Shown here piece after piece: positions 34,232-45,415 of a stretch of 64,000 bases of DNA (its first letter is position 1; the number at the start of each line of letters is the position of its first letter). The notes below the pieces were generated by a model, which was not told the origin of the DNA, ran no database searches, and was given only the letters and a program-made list of their open reading frames with translations. The translations under genes were made by a program, and so were the position numbers. Source of the stretch: Mycobacteriaceae bacterium. Its GTDB lineage: Bacteria; Actinomycetota; Actinomycetes; Mycobacteriales; Mycobacteriaceae. The stretch is taken from positions 124,001 to 188,000 of the forward strand of contig JAFARC010000066.1 of NCBI GenBank assembly GCA_019245755.1, read 5' to 3'.

Positions 34232-35296
34232 ATGGCTGATGCTTTTCGCCCACGCGGCGCGGCGGGCCGGGATTCCCGTCGGCGTGAGGCCCCCGATCGC
34301 AACCTCGCGTTGGAGCTGGTCCGCGTCACCGAGGCGGGCGCGATGGCCGCGGGCCGCTGGGTGGGCCGCGGCGACAAGGAAAGCGGTGACGGCGCCGCGG
34401 TCGACGCGATGCGGGAGCTGGTCAATTCCGTCTCGATGCGCGGTGTCGTTGTGATCGGGGAGGGTGAGAAGGACAACGCTCCGATGCTGTACAACGGCGA
34501 GGAGGTCGGCAATGGCGACGGCCCGGACTGCGACTTCGCGGTCGACCCGATCGACGGCACCACGCTGATGAGCAAGGGGCTGCCGAACGCGATCTCTGTG
34601 CTGGCGGTGGCGGAGCGCGGGACGATGTTCGACCCGTCGGCGGTGTTTTACATGAACAAGATCGTCGTCGGTCCGGAGGCCGTGGAGGCGCTCGACATCA
34701 CCGCTCCGATCGGCGAGAACATCCGGCGGCTGGCCAACCGCAAGCGCGCGTCGCCGTCGGACATCACGGTGTGCATCCTGGACCGTCCGCGCCACGCGCG
34801 GCTCATTCAGGATGTCCGCACGGCCGGCGCCCGGATCCGGCTGATCACCGACGGAGACGTCGCCGGCGCGATCTCGGCCTGCCGGCCGAATTCCGGCACC
34901 GACATGCTGGCGGGGATCGGCGGCACACCGGAGGGCATCATCGCCGCCGCGGCGATCCGTTGTATGGGGGGCGCGATCCAGGCGCAGCTGGCCCCCAAGG
35001 ACGACACCGAGCGACAGAAGGCCCTCGACGCCGGCTATGACCTCGACCAGGTGCTGACCACCGAGGACCTGGTGTCGGGCGAGAACGTGTTCTTCTGCGC
35101 CACCGGGGTCACCGACGGCGATTTGCTCAAGGGTGTGCGCTACTACGGCGGCGGCTGCACCACCCAGTCGATCGTGATGCGCTCGAAGTCCGGCACGGTC
35201 CGCATGATCGAGGCCTATCACCGCCTGTCGAAGCTCAACGAATACTCTGCCATCGACTTCACCGGCGACAGTTCGGCCGCGCGCCCGCTGCCGTGA
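34232..35296 (+). CDS. glpX: Fructose-1,6-bisphosphatase class II (GlpX)
   Basis: This 354-residue enzyme dephosphorylates fructose-1,6-bisphosphate in gluconeogenesis. Metal-binding motifs are EGEKD at residues 77-81 and DPIDGTT at 105-111. The GGTPEG and YYGGGCTT segments of class II enzymes are also intact. It nearly matches Rv1099c over its whole length, apart from a variable N-terminus. The ATG at 34232 has GGGAGA upstream. The fum gene follows 23 bp later on the same strand. Confidence 0.96.
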   Translation: MADAFRPRGAAGRDSRRREAPDRNLALELVRVTEAGAMAAGRWVGRGDKESGDGAAVDAMRELVNSVSMRGVVVIGEGEKDNAPMLYNGEEVGNGDGPDCDFAVDPIDGTTLMSKGLPNAISVLAVAERGTMFDPSAVFYMNKIVVGPEAVEALDITAPIGENIRRLANRKRASPSDITVCILDRPRHARLIQDVRTAGARIRLITDGDVAGAISACRPNSGTDMLAGIGGTPEGIIAAAAIRCMGGAIQAQLAPKDDTERQKALDAGYDLDQVLTTEDLVSGENVFFCATGVTDGDLLKGVRYYGGGCTTQSIVMRSKSGTVRMIEAYHRLSKLNEYSAIDFTGDSSAARPLP

Positions 35297-35319
35297 TCCA
35301 ACGAACAAGGGATGACTCA

Positions 35320-36750
<1,431 letters not shown>

Positions 36751-36762
36751 CGCACTCGATCC

Positions 36763-37644
36763 CTACGCCCCGTTGTTCACGCCGCCGGAGTTGGCGCCGG
36801 CGATGTCGGTGATGGGGAAGTTGGGCATGGGCTTCGGGGACGGGGTGTTGGGCAGCGTCGGGATCTCGGCGGCCGGGATGTCGGTGATGTCGTTGGCGGG
36901 CGGCCCGTTCTCCCGGCGCCCGTAGGTGCTGCCGGGCGTACGGGGCCCGATCAACTGGGTGACGGTCACCATGTGGTAGCCGTTGGCCTTCAGTACCGGG
37001 ATGAACTGGTATACCAGATCCGCTGTGCTGGAGTAGGTGTCGTGGAACAGCACCACTGATCCCGGCTTGATCTGCGTCATCAGCATGTATCTGGTGGCCG
37101 CGGTGTTCGAGTCGTTCATCCAGTCGAATGGGATGACGTCCCAGTTGATGTCGGCCAGGCCTAGTTGTTTGGCCGCGGCCAGGACGTTGTCGTCGATCAA
37201 CCCCCCGGCGGTGCGGAACAGCTTGGGCGTGGAACCGGTCGCCGTGGTGATGGCGTCGTTGGCCTTTGACAGCTGGGCTCCGATGTCCTCGGGCGGGATG
37301 GTGGTCATGTTGGGGTGTTCCCAGGTGTGGTTGCCGATCTCCATGCCGGCGTCGGCGACCCGCTTGGCGCCGGCCGGGTTCGCCGCAACCTTGTTGCCGA
37401 TCATGAAGAACGTCGCCTTGGCGTCGTTGTCCCTGAGGATCTGCAGCAGCCGGTCGGTGTATGGGCTGGGCCCGTCGTCGAACGTCAGTGCCACGCACTT
37501 GACGTGCGAACAGTCGACTTCGCCGGCGCTGGCCAGCCGCACATGTCCGGTGAGGCCGCCAATGAGTAGCACCGCGGCCGCGCCAACCACGCCCGCGACG
37601 GTCCGCCAGTACCGCCAGCGCTGGTTGTCGGGTCGTTTCACCAC
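36763..37644 (-). CDS. Polysaccharide deacetylase, exported (Rv1096-like)
   Basis: This 293-residue protein has a signal anchor at residues ~14-34, a NodB-homology domain with TFDDGP (Asp55, Asp56) and the metal histidines His105 and His109 in HTWEH, then a Pro-rich disordered tail. It probably removes acetyl groups from peptidoglycan amino sugars, as reported for Rv1096. The GTG start is at 37644. It is convergent with fum, with 12 bp between the stops; the membrane gene Rv1097c that lies here in H37Rv is absent. Confidence 0.93.
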   Translation of the reverse strand: MVKRPDNQRWRYWRTVAGVVGAAAVLLIGGLTGHVRLASAGEVDCSHVKCVALTFDDGPSPYTDRLLQILRDNDAKATFFMIGNKVAANPAGAKRVADAGMEIGNHTWEHPNMTTIPPEDIGAQLSKANDAITTATGSTPKLFRTAGGLIDDNVLAAAKQLGLADINWDVIPFDWMNDSNTAATRYMLMTQIKPGSVVLFHDTYSSTADLVYQFIPVLKANGYHMVTVTQLIGPRTPGSTYGRRENGPPANDITDIPAAEIPTLPNTPSPKPMPNFPITDIAGANSGGVNNGA

Positions 37645-37678
37645 GCGCGCAGCTTACCGGCACATCCCTACCGCCAGC

Positions 37679-38992
37679 TCAGGGCAGAGCGCCCGGGCTG
37701 ATCTCTTCGAGCATCTCGGTGACCAGGGCCGCGACCGGCGAGCGTTCGCTGCGCACCAGCGTGATGTGCGCGAACAGCGGGTGGCCCTTGAGTTTTTCGA
37801 TGACTGCCGCGACGCCGTCGTGGCGGCCGACCCGCAGGTTGTCACGCTGGGCGATGTCGTGGGTCAGCACCACCCGCGAGCCGGTGCCAAGGCGGGACAG
37901 CACGGTGAGCAGCACGTTGCGTTCCAGCGACTGCGCCTCATCGACGATGACGAACGAGTCGTGCAGCGACCGGCCGCGGATGTGGGTCAGCGGCAGCACC
38001 TCGAGCATGCCGCGTGAGAGCACCTCCTCCAGCACCGCGGGGCTGGCCAGGCCTTCCAGCGTGTCGAAGACGGCTTGCGCCCACGGGCCCATCTTTTCGC
38101 TCTCGTTGCCCGGCAGGTAACCGAGGTCTTGGCCGCCCACCGCGTACAGCGGCCGGAACACGACGACCTTGCGCTGGGTCCGCCGTTCCAGCACGGCTTC
38201 CAGGCCGGCGCACAGTGCGAGCGCCGACTTGCCGGTGCCGGCCTTGCCGCCCAGCGAAACGATGCCCACCGACTCGTCGAGCAGCAGGTCCAGGGCGACG
38301 CGCTGCTCGGCGGAGCGGCCGCGCAGCCCGAACACCTCCCGGTCGCCGCGCACCAGCTGCACGCGCTTGTCGGGGTTGACCCGGCCCAGCGCGTGGGAGT
38401 TGCCGCCGAGCAGCCGCACGCCGGTGTGGCAGGGCAGGTTTCGCGCCGCCTCCAGGTCGATCACCCCGTCGGCGTAGAGCGCATGGATGTCCTCGGCACA
38501 GGTGTCGAGCTCGGCCATCCCGGTCCAGCCGGAGGTGATCACGTCCTGGGCGTGGTACTCGTCGGCGGCCAGGCCGACGGCACCCGCCTTGACCCGCAAC
38601 GGAATGTCCTTGCTCACCAACGTCACTCGTTTGCCGTCGGCGGCGAGGTTGGCCGCGCAGGTCAGGATCCGCGAGTCGTTGGTGTCGGTGCGGAAGCCGG
38701 CGGGTAGCACGGCTGGGTCACTGTGGTTGAGCTCAACGTGCAGTGTTCCCCCTTGTGTGCCCACCGCAATGGGCTGATCCAGTCGGCCGTGCTCGAGGCG
38801 CAGATCGTCGAACATGCGCAGCGCCTGGCGGGCGAACCAGCCCAGCTCGTGGTGATGGCGCTTGGCCTCCAGTTCGCTGATCACCACCAGCGGCACGACC
38901 ACCTCGTGTTCGGCGAAGCGGGTGCACGCCCATGGATCGGACAGCAGGACGGAGGTGTCGAGCACGTAGGTCCGAACGGGCGAGTCTGTCAC
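37679..38992 (-). CDS. phoH2: PhoH2: PIN ribonuclease fused to PhoH ATPase
   Basis: This 437-residue protein joins an N-terminal PIN domain (acidic residues Asp12, Glu40, Asp106 region, Asp129) to a PhoH ATPase with Walker [10 protein letters not shown] (248-256) and Walker B DEAQ (351-354). Mycobacterial PhoH2 unwinds and cleaves RNA in a sequence-specific way and acts as a toxin with PhoAT. The GTG at 38992 overlaps the stop of a small upstream frame by 4 bp, as described for phoAT-phoH2. Confidence 0.94.
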   Translation of the reverse strand: MTDSPVRTYVLDTSVLLSDPWACTRFAEHEVVVPLVVISELEAKRHHHELGWFARQALRMFDDLRLEHGRLDQPIAVGTQGGTLHVELNHSDPAVLPAGFRTDTNDSRILTCAANLAADGKRVTLVSKDIPLRVKAGAVGLAADEYHAQDVITSGWTGMAELDTCAEDIHALYADGVIDLEAARNLPCHTGVRLLGGNSHALGRVNPDKRVQLVRGDREVFGLRGRSAEQRVALDLLLDESVGIVSLGGKAGTGKSALALCAGLEAVLERRTQRKVVVFRPLYAVGGQDLGYLPGNESEKMGPWAQAVFDTLEGLASPAVLEEVLSRGMLEVLPLTHIRGRSLHDSFVIVDEAQSLERNVLLTVLSRLGTGSRVVLTHDIAQRDNLRVGRHDGVAAVIEKLKGHPLFAHITLVRSERSPVAALVTEMLEEISPGALP

Positions 38993-39123
38993 GTATCGCT
39001 CCTTGGGCCCGCGCGGCCCCGCGGAGGCGTGTTGACGGTCACTGCGGTACCGGGACCGGGGCCGGTCCCGTTCCAGTAGCAACGATCGGTACCGCCCGGA
39101 TAGCAGAGCATGTCGCTAGCCAT
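38989..39123 (-). CDS. phoAT: Small ORF overlapping phoH2, PhoAT antitoxin candidate
   Basis: This 44-residue frame runs from ATG at 39123 (or 39111, 40 residues) and ends in TGA overlapping the phoH2 GTG as GTGA. The peptide reads [19 protein letters not shown], then a Gly/Pro/Thr-rich segment and RSDT at the end. Mycobacterial phoH2 genes have been reported to be preceded by a short overlapping phoAT gene encoding the antitoxin, which fits position and overlap. The sequence itself has no recognised antitoxin motif. Confidence 0.5.
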   Translation of the reverse strand: MASDMLCYPGGTDRCYWNGTGPGPGTAVTVNTPPRGRAGPRSDT

Positions 39124-39177
39124 CGACAACCGACGCTACTCTGCCCCCGCCGCGCGTGCCGTCTGGCGCGCCGCTGC

Positions 39178-40005
39178 TCACCGCACGACGAACGGGCTCA
39201 TCTCCTCGCGGTCGGCCAGGGCCCAGCCCGTGATCGAGTCGGATACGCACTGGCGCAGCAGGTTTTCGTCGAAGATGCGGGCCGCGGCGATGTTGGCGAC
39301 CTTGTCCTGGTAGGCGTCGATGTCGGCGCCGACTACGCCCATCTCGGCGGCCCGGGAGGCGACGGCGGCGACGGTTTCGTCGGGCTCGATGCGCAGGCAC
39401 GCGCGCACGAGATTGGCGAAGAACTCTTCGTGGCGTTCCTCGTCATAGGCGATTGTTTCGATCATGGCGCGCAGCGTCGGGTCCTCGATTTGCTCGGCCA
39501 GCCGCCGGCAGAACAGGGTGTGGGTGCGTTCCCGCAGCGCCATGAAGACCAGCGTTTCGATCCGGCTGAGCTGGTCGGCGCGGTAGCCCTTCATGACGTG
39601 CTGGACGCGGACCATCTCGTTGGCCACCGGGTCGACCTCTCGGGTGACGACGAGGTATTCCCGTATCACGATCGCGTGCAGGTTCTCCTCGGCGGTCCAG
39701 CGCCCGATCCAGTGGCCCCACACTTCTTCGAGGATGAAGTGTTCGACGAACTCGCGATGGTAGGCCGACAGATTGTCCTTGGTGATCAGGAGGACCTCGA
39801 GTGCGTCGGTGATGTGCTTGGGCAGCTTCGCCTGCGACGGGTCCCAGTCGCGCCCGCCGAGCATCTTGAAGTTCTCGCCCTGGTCGAACGGCACGAAGTC
39901 GTGTGCGCACCAGAATTTGGCGGTGGCCAGATGCCGGTCCCAGTTCTCCTTAACGACCGGTTCCAGCTCGGCCATCAGCGGCGTCATTACGGGTTTCTGT
40001 GCCAT
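39178..40005 (-). CDS. desA2: Acyl-ACP desaturase-family protein DesA2
   Basis: This 275-residue protein has exactly the length of M. tuberculosis DesA2 (Rv1094). Diiron-type helices are visible: HFILEEVWGHW, TAEENLHAI and YDEERHEEFF. It belongs to the stearoyl-ACP desaturase fold and takes part in mycolic acid precursor desaturation, though its own catalytic competence has been questioned. The start at 40005 (MAQKPV) matches the family. Its promoter carries a 13-bp palindrome over the -10 hexamer. It lies downstream of glyA on the same strand but has its own promoter. Confidence 0.94.
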   Translation of the reverse strand: MAQKPVMTPLMAELEPVVKENWDRHLATAKFWCAHDFVPFDQGENFKMLGGRDWDPSQAKLPKHITDALEVLLITKDNLSAYHREFVEHFILEEVWGHWIGRWTAEENLHAIVIREYLVVTREVDPVANEMVRVQHVMKGYRADQLSRIETLVFMALRERTHTLFCRRLAEQIEDPTLRAMIETIAYDEERHEEFFANLVRACLRIEPDETVAAVASRAAEMGVVGADIDAYQDKVANIAAARIFDENLLRQCVSDSITGWALADREEMSPFVVR

Positions 40006-40007
40006 GC

Positions 40008-40020
40008 GGTTACAGTAACC
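40008..40020. promoter_or_regulatory. Perfect palindrome over the desA2 promoter, MadR-operator candidate
   Basis: GGTTAC-A-GTAACC is fully symmetric and ends 2 bp from the desA2 ATG. On the minus strand it contains TACTGT (40012-40017), a TANNNT -10 hexamer 6 bases before the ATG, so a bound repressor would block a leaderless promoter. MadR, an acyl-CoA-responsive TetR regulator, controls desA1/desA2 in mycobacteria and is the obvious candidate. Confidence 0.6.
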
Positions 40021-40029
40021 CAATTCTAA

Positions 40030-40045
40030 GGATTTCGTAAAATCC
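40030..40045. promoter_or_regulatory. Hairpin-forming repeat between glyA and desA2
   Basis: GGATTT and AAATCC form a perfect 6-bp stem with loop CGTA. It lies 18 bp after the glyA stop and 24 bp before the desA2 start. It may be an upstream operator or promoter element of desA2, or part of a weak glyA terminator. Confidence 0.35.
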
Positions 40046-40063
40046 GGCGCGCCGGGGGATCTG

Positions 40064-41530
40064 TTACAGCGTCAGACCGGGGTAGAGCGGGTTCGCCGCC
40101 AGCAGTTCGTTGGCGGCGGCGTGCACCCGTTCGGCGGTGCCGGTGGCCAGCGTGTACCTGGCCTTCGAGCCGCCCTGCGCACCCGCACCGGGTGAGGTGT
40201 TGGTGAGCACGTCGATCACGAGTTCGGCGACGCGGTCGAATTCTGCTTCGCCGAAGCCGCGGCTGGTCAGCGCTGGCGTGCCGAACCGGATGCCGCTGGT
40301 GTACCAGGCGCCGTTCGGGTCGGCCGGCACCGAGTTGCGGTTGGTGACGACGCCGGAGTCCAGCAGGGCGGATTCGGCCTGTCGCCCGGTCAGGCCGAAC
40401 GAGGTCACGTCCAGCAGCACGATGTGGTTGTCGGTGCCCCCGGTGACCAGCCTCGCCCCGCGCCGCAGCAGCCCCTCGGCGAAGGCTTTGGCGTTGTCGG
40501 CGACCCGCTGGGAGTAGGCCTGGAACGAAGGTTGTCGAGCCTCGGCCAGTGCGACGGCCTTGGCGGCCATGATGTGGCAGAGCGGCCCGCCGAGCACCAT
40601 CGGACACCCTTTGTCGACGGCGTCGGCATATTCGGGCGTGGACAGCACCATCCCGCCGCGCGGGCCGCGCAGCGACTTGTGGGTCGTGGTGGTGGTGACG
40701 TGGGCGTGCGGCACCGGGTCCTCGTCGCCGGTGAACACCTTTCCGGCCACCAGCCCGGCGAAGTGGGCCATGTCGACCATCAGCGTGGCGCCCACCTCGT
40801 CGGCGATCTCGCGCATCTTCGCGAAGTTGATCCGGCGCGGGTAGGCCGAATAGCCGGCGACCAGGATCAGCGGCCGGAACTCGCGTGCGGCGGCGGCGAC
40901 GGCGTCGTAGTCGAGCAGCCCGGTGCCCGGGTCGGTGCCGTAGCTGCGCTGGTGGAACATCTTCCCGGAGATGTTGGGCCGGAACCCGTGGGTGAGGTGG
41001 CCGCCTGCGTCCAGCGACATGCCGAGCAGACGCTGGTTGCCGAGCTTGGCCCGCAGTTTTTCCCAGTCCTGCTCGGACAGGTCGTTGACGTGTTTCATGC
41101 CGGCCTCGGCGAGGCTGGACGCCTCGATCCGGGCGGCCAGGATGGCCCAGTAGGCGACGAGGTTGGCGTCGATGCCGGAGTGCGGCTGGACGTAGGCGTG
41201 CGGTGAACCGAACAGTTGCTCGGCGTGTTCGGCGGCGATGGCCTCCACGGTGTCGACGTTCTGGCAGCCGGCGTAGAACCGGTGCCCGATGGTGCCCTCG
41301 GCGTACTTGTCGGACAGCCAGCTGCCCATGGCAAGCAGGACCGCGGGCGAGGCGTAGTTCTCGCTGGCGATCAGTTTGAGTGAACCCCGCTGGTCGGCGA
41401 GCTCTTTGCGGGTGGCGGCGGCGATCCGGGGTTCGACCGACTCGATGACCTGCAGCGCCGCCCGGTAGGCCGCGCTGGCCGTGTCGGCGGATTCGGTGGC
41501 GGTCGAGTCGGTGCGTGGTGCTGCGGTCAC
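40064..41530 (-). CDS. glyA: Serine hydroxymethyltransferase, long form
   Basis: This 488-residue PLP enzyme converts serine and tetrahydrofolate to glycine and methylene-THF. Lys285 in TTTTTHKSL binds PLP, and [22 protein letters not shown] and MVDMAHFAG are family motifs. It is about 60 residues longer than M. tuberculosis GlyA1 (426), which sits at the same place. The extra length includes an insertion of about 35-40 residues (~131-168) between HSGIDAN and DAGGHLTHG, plus an extended N-terminus. The form resembles the longer SHMT branch known from Chlamydia and some actinobacteria. The ATG is at 41530. Confidence 0.93.
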   Translation of the reverse strand: MTAAPRTDSTATESADTASAAYRAALQVIESVEPRIAAATRKELADQRGSLKLIASENYASPAVLLAMGSWLSDKYAEGTIGHRFYAGCQNVDTVEAIAAEHAEQLFGSPHAYVQPHSGIDANLVAYWAILAARIEASSLAEAGMKHVNDLSEQDWEKLRAKLGNQRLLGMSLDAGGHLTHGFRPNISGKMFHQRSYGTDPGTGLLDYDAVAAAAREFRPLILVAGYSAYPRRINFAKMREIADEVGATLMVDMAHFAGLVAGKVFTGDEDPVPHAHVTTTTTHKSLRGPRGGMVLSTPEYADAVDKGCPMVLGGPLCHIMAAKAVALAEARQPSFQAYSQRVADNAKAFAEGLLRRGARLVTGGTDNHIVLLDVTSFGLTGRQAESALLDSGVVTNRNSVPADPNGAWYTSGIRFGTPALTSRGFGEAEFDRVAELVIDVLTNTSPGAGAQGGSKARYTLATGTAERVHAAANELLAANPLYPGLTL

Positions 41531-41686
41531 GCCCGCCAGTTTAGGGCGGCGCGGATCAGCGGCTCGTCCAGCGGGCGGGTGAACCGGTCGGCGACGTTGG
41601 TTTCAGGGCGCTGGCTTCGATGGCGATCATCCTGGCCCGGGCCGCCCCGGCTCTCACATCCGCGAACTCCCTGCCAGACTGACCCC

Positions 41687-42622
41687 ATGCCGCGGCTGAG
41701 CGAGTCCAGCCCGTACGTCGAATTCGACCGGGAACAGTGGCGCGCGTTGCGCAAGTCCACCCCGCTGGCATTGACCGAAGAAGAGCTGATCGGGCTGCGA
41801 GGTCTAGGCGAGCAGATCGACCTGGTCGAGGTGGCCGAGGTGTATCTGCCGCTGGCACGGTTGATCCACCTGCAGGTCGCCGCCCGCCAGCGGCTGTTCG
41901 CCGCCACCGCAGAGTTCCTCGGCGAGCAGCATCCCCCGGAGCGGCCGGTGCCGTTCGTGATCGGAGTGGCCGGCAGCGTCGCGGTCGGCAAGTCGACCAC
42001 CGCGCGTGTGCTGCAGGCGCTGCTGGCGCGCTGGGAGCACCACCCGCGGGTGGACCTGGTCACCACCGACGGGTTTCTCTACCCCAACGCGGAGCTGACC
42101 CGGCGGAATCTGATGCACCGCAAGGGCTTTCCGGAGAGCTACGACCGTCGGGCGCTGCTGCGCTTCGTCACTTCGGTCAAGTCTGGCGCCGACCAGGCCT
42201 GCGCGCCGGTGTACTCGCATCTGTTGTATGACATCGTACCGGGCGAGAAGAAGATCGTGCGCCACCCCGACATCCTGGTCCTGGAGGGGCTCAACGTGCT
42301 GCAGACCGGTCCGAGGCTGATGGTGTCGGACCTGTTCGACTTCTCGATCTACGTCGACGCGCGCATTGAGGACATCGAGCAGTGGTACGTCGCGCGGTTT
42401 TTGGGTCTGCGGTCGACGGCCTTCGCCGATCCGGCGTCGCATTTCCATCATTACGCGGCGCTGAACGACCAGCCGGCGGTGGCGGCGGCCCGGGAGATCT
42501 GGCGGTCGATCAACCGGCCCAACCTGATCGAGAACATCCTACCGACCCGGCCGCGGGCGACACTGGTGTTGCGCAAGGACGCCGACCACTCCATCAACCG
42601 GTTGCGGCTGCGCAAGCTGTAG
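41687..42622 (+). CDS. coaA: Pantothenate kinase type I
   Basis: This 311-residue enzyme phosphorylates pantothenate in the first step of CoA synthesis. It has the P-loop [12 protein letters not shown] at residues 93-104, the TTDGFLYPN segment, and FDFSIYVDA and the C-terminal block [17 protein letters not shown] typical of CoaA. The length matches Rv1092c (312). The ATG at 41687 is the family start; a longer frame upstream overlaps the glyA promoter and is not coding. Confidence 0.97.
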   Translation: MPRLSESSPYVEFDREQWRALRKSTPLALTEEELIGLRGLGEQIDLVEVAEVYLPLARLIHLQVAARQRLFAATAEFLGEQHPPERPVPFVIGVAGSVAVGKSTTARVLQALLARWEHHPRVDLVTTDGFLYPNAELTRRNLMHRKGFPESYDRRALLRFVTSVKSGADQACAPVYSHLLYDIVPGEKKIVRHPDILVLEGLNVLQTGPRLMVSDLFDFSIYVDARIEDIEQWYVARFLGLRSTAFADPASHFHHYAALNDQPAVAAAREIWRSINRPNLIENILPTRPRATLVLRKDADHSINRLRLRKL

Positions 42623-42648
42623 CAGCAGCCGCAACCGCCATCTGGGGG

Positions 42649-43059
42649 TCACGCGCGCAGCCGGCGGACCCCGAGGTACTGCAGGTAGCCGAAAAAGGCG
42701 GTGTACACCCCGGTGGCGAGGGTGACGGCCATGCCGGCCTCGGTCAGCGGCGCTGCGTCGGCGAGCACGATGAGCAGGGTGGCAGCCGTGCACGCCACGT
42801 TGGCGATGCTGATCGCGATGCCGATGACCCGCAGCGACGGCAGCGCCGCGAGGGAGAACACCACCAGGCCGTAGGCCACGAACGCCGCGCCGATGAAGTA
42901 CTCGGTTGTCGGGGACAGCCCGGTCAACGTGGACAGTGGGTCGGCGAACGCGGCGCCGGTGAGCCCGGCGAGGCCGGTGATCGTCGCGTCGGCCCGCAAT
43001 GCGAACCGCAGCAGCGCGTCGGTCGAGGAGGACAGGGGGCGGGTGGTCAGGGCGGTCAT
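42649..43059 (-). CDS. Four-helix membrane protein
   Basis: This 136-residue protein has four predicted membrane segments and little soluble sequence. The start ATG at 43059 is preceded by AAGGAG. It resembles small SPW/DoxX-like integral membrane proteins but carries no diagnostic motif. The function is unknown. It is convergent with coaA. Confidence 0.7.
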   Translation of the reverse strand: MTALTTRPLSSSTDALLRFALRADATITGLAGLTGAAFADPLSTLTGLSPTTEYFIGAAFVAYGLVVFSLAALPSLRVIGIAISIANVACTAATLLIVLADAAPLTEAGMAVTLATGVYTAFFGYLQYLGVRRLRA

Positions 43060-43182
43060 CTGGGTGCTCCTTGACGAGGTCGGCGGTCGAACACCCTTGA
43101 TGCTGCTGGCCACCCGCTGCCAGATCGACGCGCAGCACTGCCAAACACTGCCAACGGGCTGGTTTTGCGGCGCGCAGCCCGA

Positions 43183-44550
43183 CTAGCCCGTGACCGGCAC
43201 CCGCCCGCGCAGATCGGCCGCGATCACCCGGGCGGCGGCGTTCTGCCAGTTGTGCAGGGAGCGTTGCGGCACCTCGGTGACGAACCACTGCCAGGCTTGC
43301 CGGGCGACCGGGTCGAGGCCCGCGGCGGTCGCGTTTTGGGCGTAGGCCCGCACGCCGACGACGTACGGAAAGTAAAGCGCGTTGTAGTGGCGCCATTCGT
43401 CGGTGGTGCCGAAGTCGCCGCCGTCGCGGGGCTTTAGCCTGGCAATGCTGTCGGCCAGCAGGGCCTTGAGTTCGTTGGCGCGCTCCAGCGGCTGATCGGG
43501 CGCGCCCCGGGCGGCCAGCCGATCGTCGATGACGGGCAGCGCGGTCAGCGGACTGGCGACAAGTTTGGATAGGTCGCCGTAGTGGCCGAGGGCGCGGCGG
43601 GTCAGCCGCGCGAAGTCGTCGTCGTCGATGCCGTCGAGCGGGTTGGCGGACCGCAGCGGCAGCGCCGCCTCGGTGCTGCGCAGCGCGGCACGGTCGGCGC
43701 GCAGCGCCGGTGACTTCCAGAACGCGAGCCGGTCGAGCAGCCCGGCCAGCGGGTCGGAGAATACGTGGACGGCGACCGCGACCGCCAGGGTCGTGAACAA
43801 CAGCACGGTCAGCGCGGTTTTGCCGGGGCCGCTCAACCGGACCGCGGCCAGCCCGATCAGCGCCTGCCCGCCGAACAACGCGGCGAGCACCACCGTCGCT
43901 GCGAACGACCGCAGCATGTCGGCGCGCAGCGCGTGGCCCTCGTCGAATGCGTCCCACAGCGCAACCGCGACGCCCAGCAGAGCGACGTCGAACCCGGTCG
44001 ACGCGAGCGCCAGCCAGCTGGGCACCAGGCCGAGCGGTATCACCAGGATCGCGTTGCCGAGCGCGAAGAACAGGGTGGCCACGATCACCACGCCCGCCAC
44101 CGGAACGGGCTGCGCCGGGCGGATCACCGCGGCCACCATCGCCCCCAGCGTGGACAGCGAGATCACCGCGAACATCACCCAGTGCCCGGCGCGCAGCGGC
44201 CCGTCGACGCTGCCCGCCATCACCGCGCCGCCGAATGCCGCCGCGCCGACCAGGGCGACCAGCAGCGCCTCCCCGGCTCGGCTGCGCCAGCTGTCACACG
44301 GCCGCGATAGCTCGACCAGCACCGCGAACCATGCGATCGCGGGCACGGCGACGAGATAGATCTCGATCCGGCTGAGAGCATCGGCGTGCGCGGCGCTGCC
44401 GACCCGCACCGCGTCCAGGCCCACCACGATCGCGAAGCTGGTCAGGCCGACGGCGGCCAGCACCAGAACCGGTTTGCGCGGATCGCGTGCCAGCAGGTAT
44501 AGCCCCAACCACCAGCTCAGCGTGAACACCACCGCTGACAGCGCAGCCAT
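43183..44550 (-). CDS. Multi-pass membrane protein of unknown family
   Basis: This 455-residue protein has about eight hydrophobic segments in residues 1-265, then a cytosolic region of about 190 residues with LSKLVASPLTALPVIDD and DEWRHYNALYFPYVVGV, ending VPQRSLHNWQNAAARVIAADL. The membrane part is reminiscent of 7TM sensor domains, and the C-terminus could be a regulatory domain, but no kinase, cyclase or DNA-binding signature is visible. It starts at ATG 44550, 21 bp downstream of the prenyl-synthase stop on the same strand, and may be in one operon with it. Confidence 0.7.
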   Translation of the reverse strand: MAALSAVVFTLSWWLGLYLLARDPRKPVLVLAAVGLTSFAIVVGLDAVRVGSAAHADALSRIEIYLVAVPAIAWFAVLVELSRPCDSWRSRAGEALLVALVGAAAFGGAVMAGSVDGPLRAGHWVMFAVISLSTLGAMVAAVIRPAQPVPVAGVVIVATLFFALGNAILVIPLGLVPSWLALASTGFDVALLGVAVALWDAFDEGHALRADMLRSFAATVVLAALFGGQALIGLAAVRLSGPGKTALTVLLFTTLAVAVAVHVFSDPLAGLLDRLAFWKSPALRADRAALRSTEAALPLRSANPLDGIDDDDFARLTRRALGHYGDLSKLVASPLTALPVIDDRLAARGAPDQPLERANELKALLADSIARLKPRDGGDFGTTDEWRHYNALYFPYVVGVRAYAQNATAAGLDPVARQAWQWFVTEVPQRSLHNWQNAAARVIAADLRGRVPVTG

Positions 44551-44571
44551 GGGGCAAGTGTGGCACGCGCG

Positions 44572-45360
44572 TCAGCGGCCGTAGCGGCGGTGCCGGGCGC
44601 TGTAGTCACGCAGCGCGCGCAGGAAGTCGACCCGCCGGAACGCCGGCCAGTAGGCTTCCGTGAACCACATCTCCGAATATGCGCTCTGCCACAGCAGAAA
44701 CCCCGACAGCCGCTGCTCGCCGGAGGTGCGGATCACCAGGTCGGGATCGGGCTGGCCGGAGGTGTAGAGGTTTTCCGAGATCGCGTCCTCGGTGACGGCG
44801 TCGATCATCTGGTCGGCGGTCGCCCCGTTGGCGAGTTCTTTTGACAGCAGGGCCCGCACCGCGTCGGTGATCTCTTGCCTCCCGCCGTAGGCCACCGCGA
44901 CGTTGACGTGGAAATGGCCGTTTCCTCTGGTGGATTCGACGGCTTCACGCAGTCGGCGGGCCGGCTCCTCGCCGAGGAGCTCCAGATCGCCGACGGTGCG
45001 CACGCTCCAGCGATTGTCCGGAGCGCAGATCTCCTCGACCACGTCGGTGATGATCTCGATCAGCGCGGCGATCTCGTCGGGATCGCGGTGCAGGTTTTCC
45101 GTCGACAGCAGATAGACGGTGGCCATCTCGATGCCGGCTTCCTGACACCAGCGCAGCATCTCGGCGATCTTCGCCGCGCCCATCCGGTAGCCGAAACTCA
45201 CATCGGAGTAGCCAAGCTCACGTGCCCAGCGCCGGTTGCCGTCGCACAGCACGGCTATGTGGCGGGGCAGCTCGGATTTCGACTTCACCAGCCCCTGGCG
45301 CAGCCGCATCTCGTAGAGCCGATAAATCGGTTCTTTCAGGCGCGGCGGAATGATCTCCAC
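44572..45360 (-). CDS. Short-chain Z-isoprenyl diphosphate synthase (Rv1086-like)
   Basis: This 262-residue cis-prenyltransferase has the same length as Rv1086, which makes Z,E-farnesyl diphosphate for decaprenyl phosphate synthesis. Asp40 in LCDGNRRWA is the pyrophosphate-binding acid. The family blocks [11 protein letters not shown] and [20 protein letters not shown] are intact. The GTG at 45360 reproduces the [10 protein letters not shown] start. It is divergent from the hemolysin III gene. Confidence 0.95.
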   Translation of the reverse strand: MEIIPPRLKEPIYRLYEMRLRQGLVKSKSELPRHIAVLCDGNRRWARELGYSDVSFGYRMGAAKIAEMLRWCQEAGIEMATVYLLSTENLHRDPDEIAALIEIITDVVEEICAPDNRWSVRTVGDLELLGEEPARRLREAVESTRGNGHFHVNVAVAYGGRQEITDAVRALLSKELANGATADQMIDAVTEDAISENLYTSGQPDPDLVIRTSGEQRLSGFLLWQSAYSEMWFTEAYWPAFRRVDFLRALRDYSARHRRYGR

Positions 45361-45415
45361 AAAAAGCCAGACTACTGTGGCACGCGATGAAGCCGATGCG
45401 GGCAATGGAGGCTAC

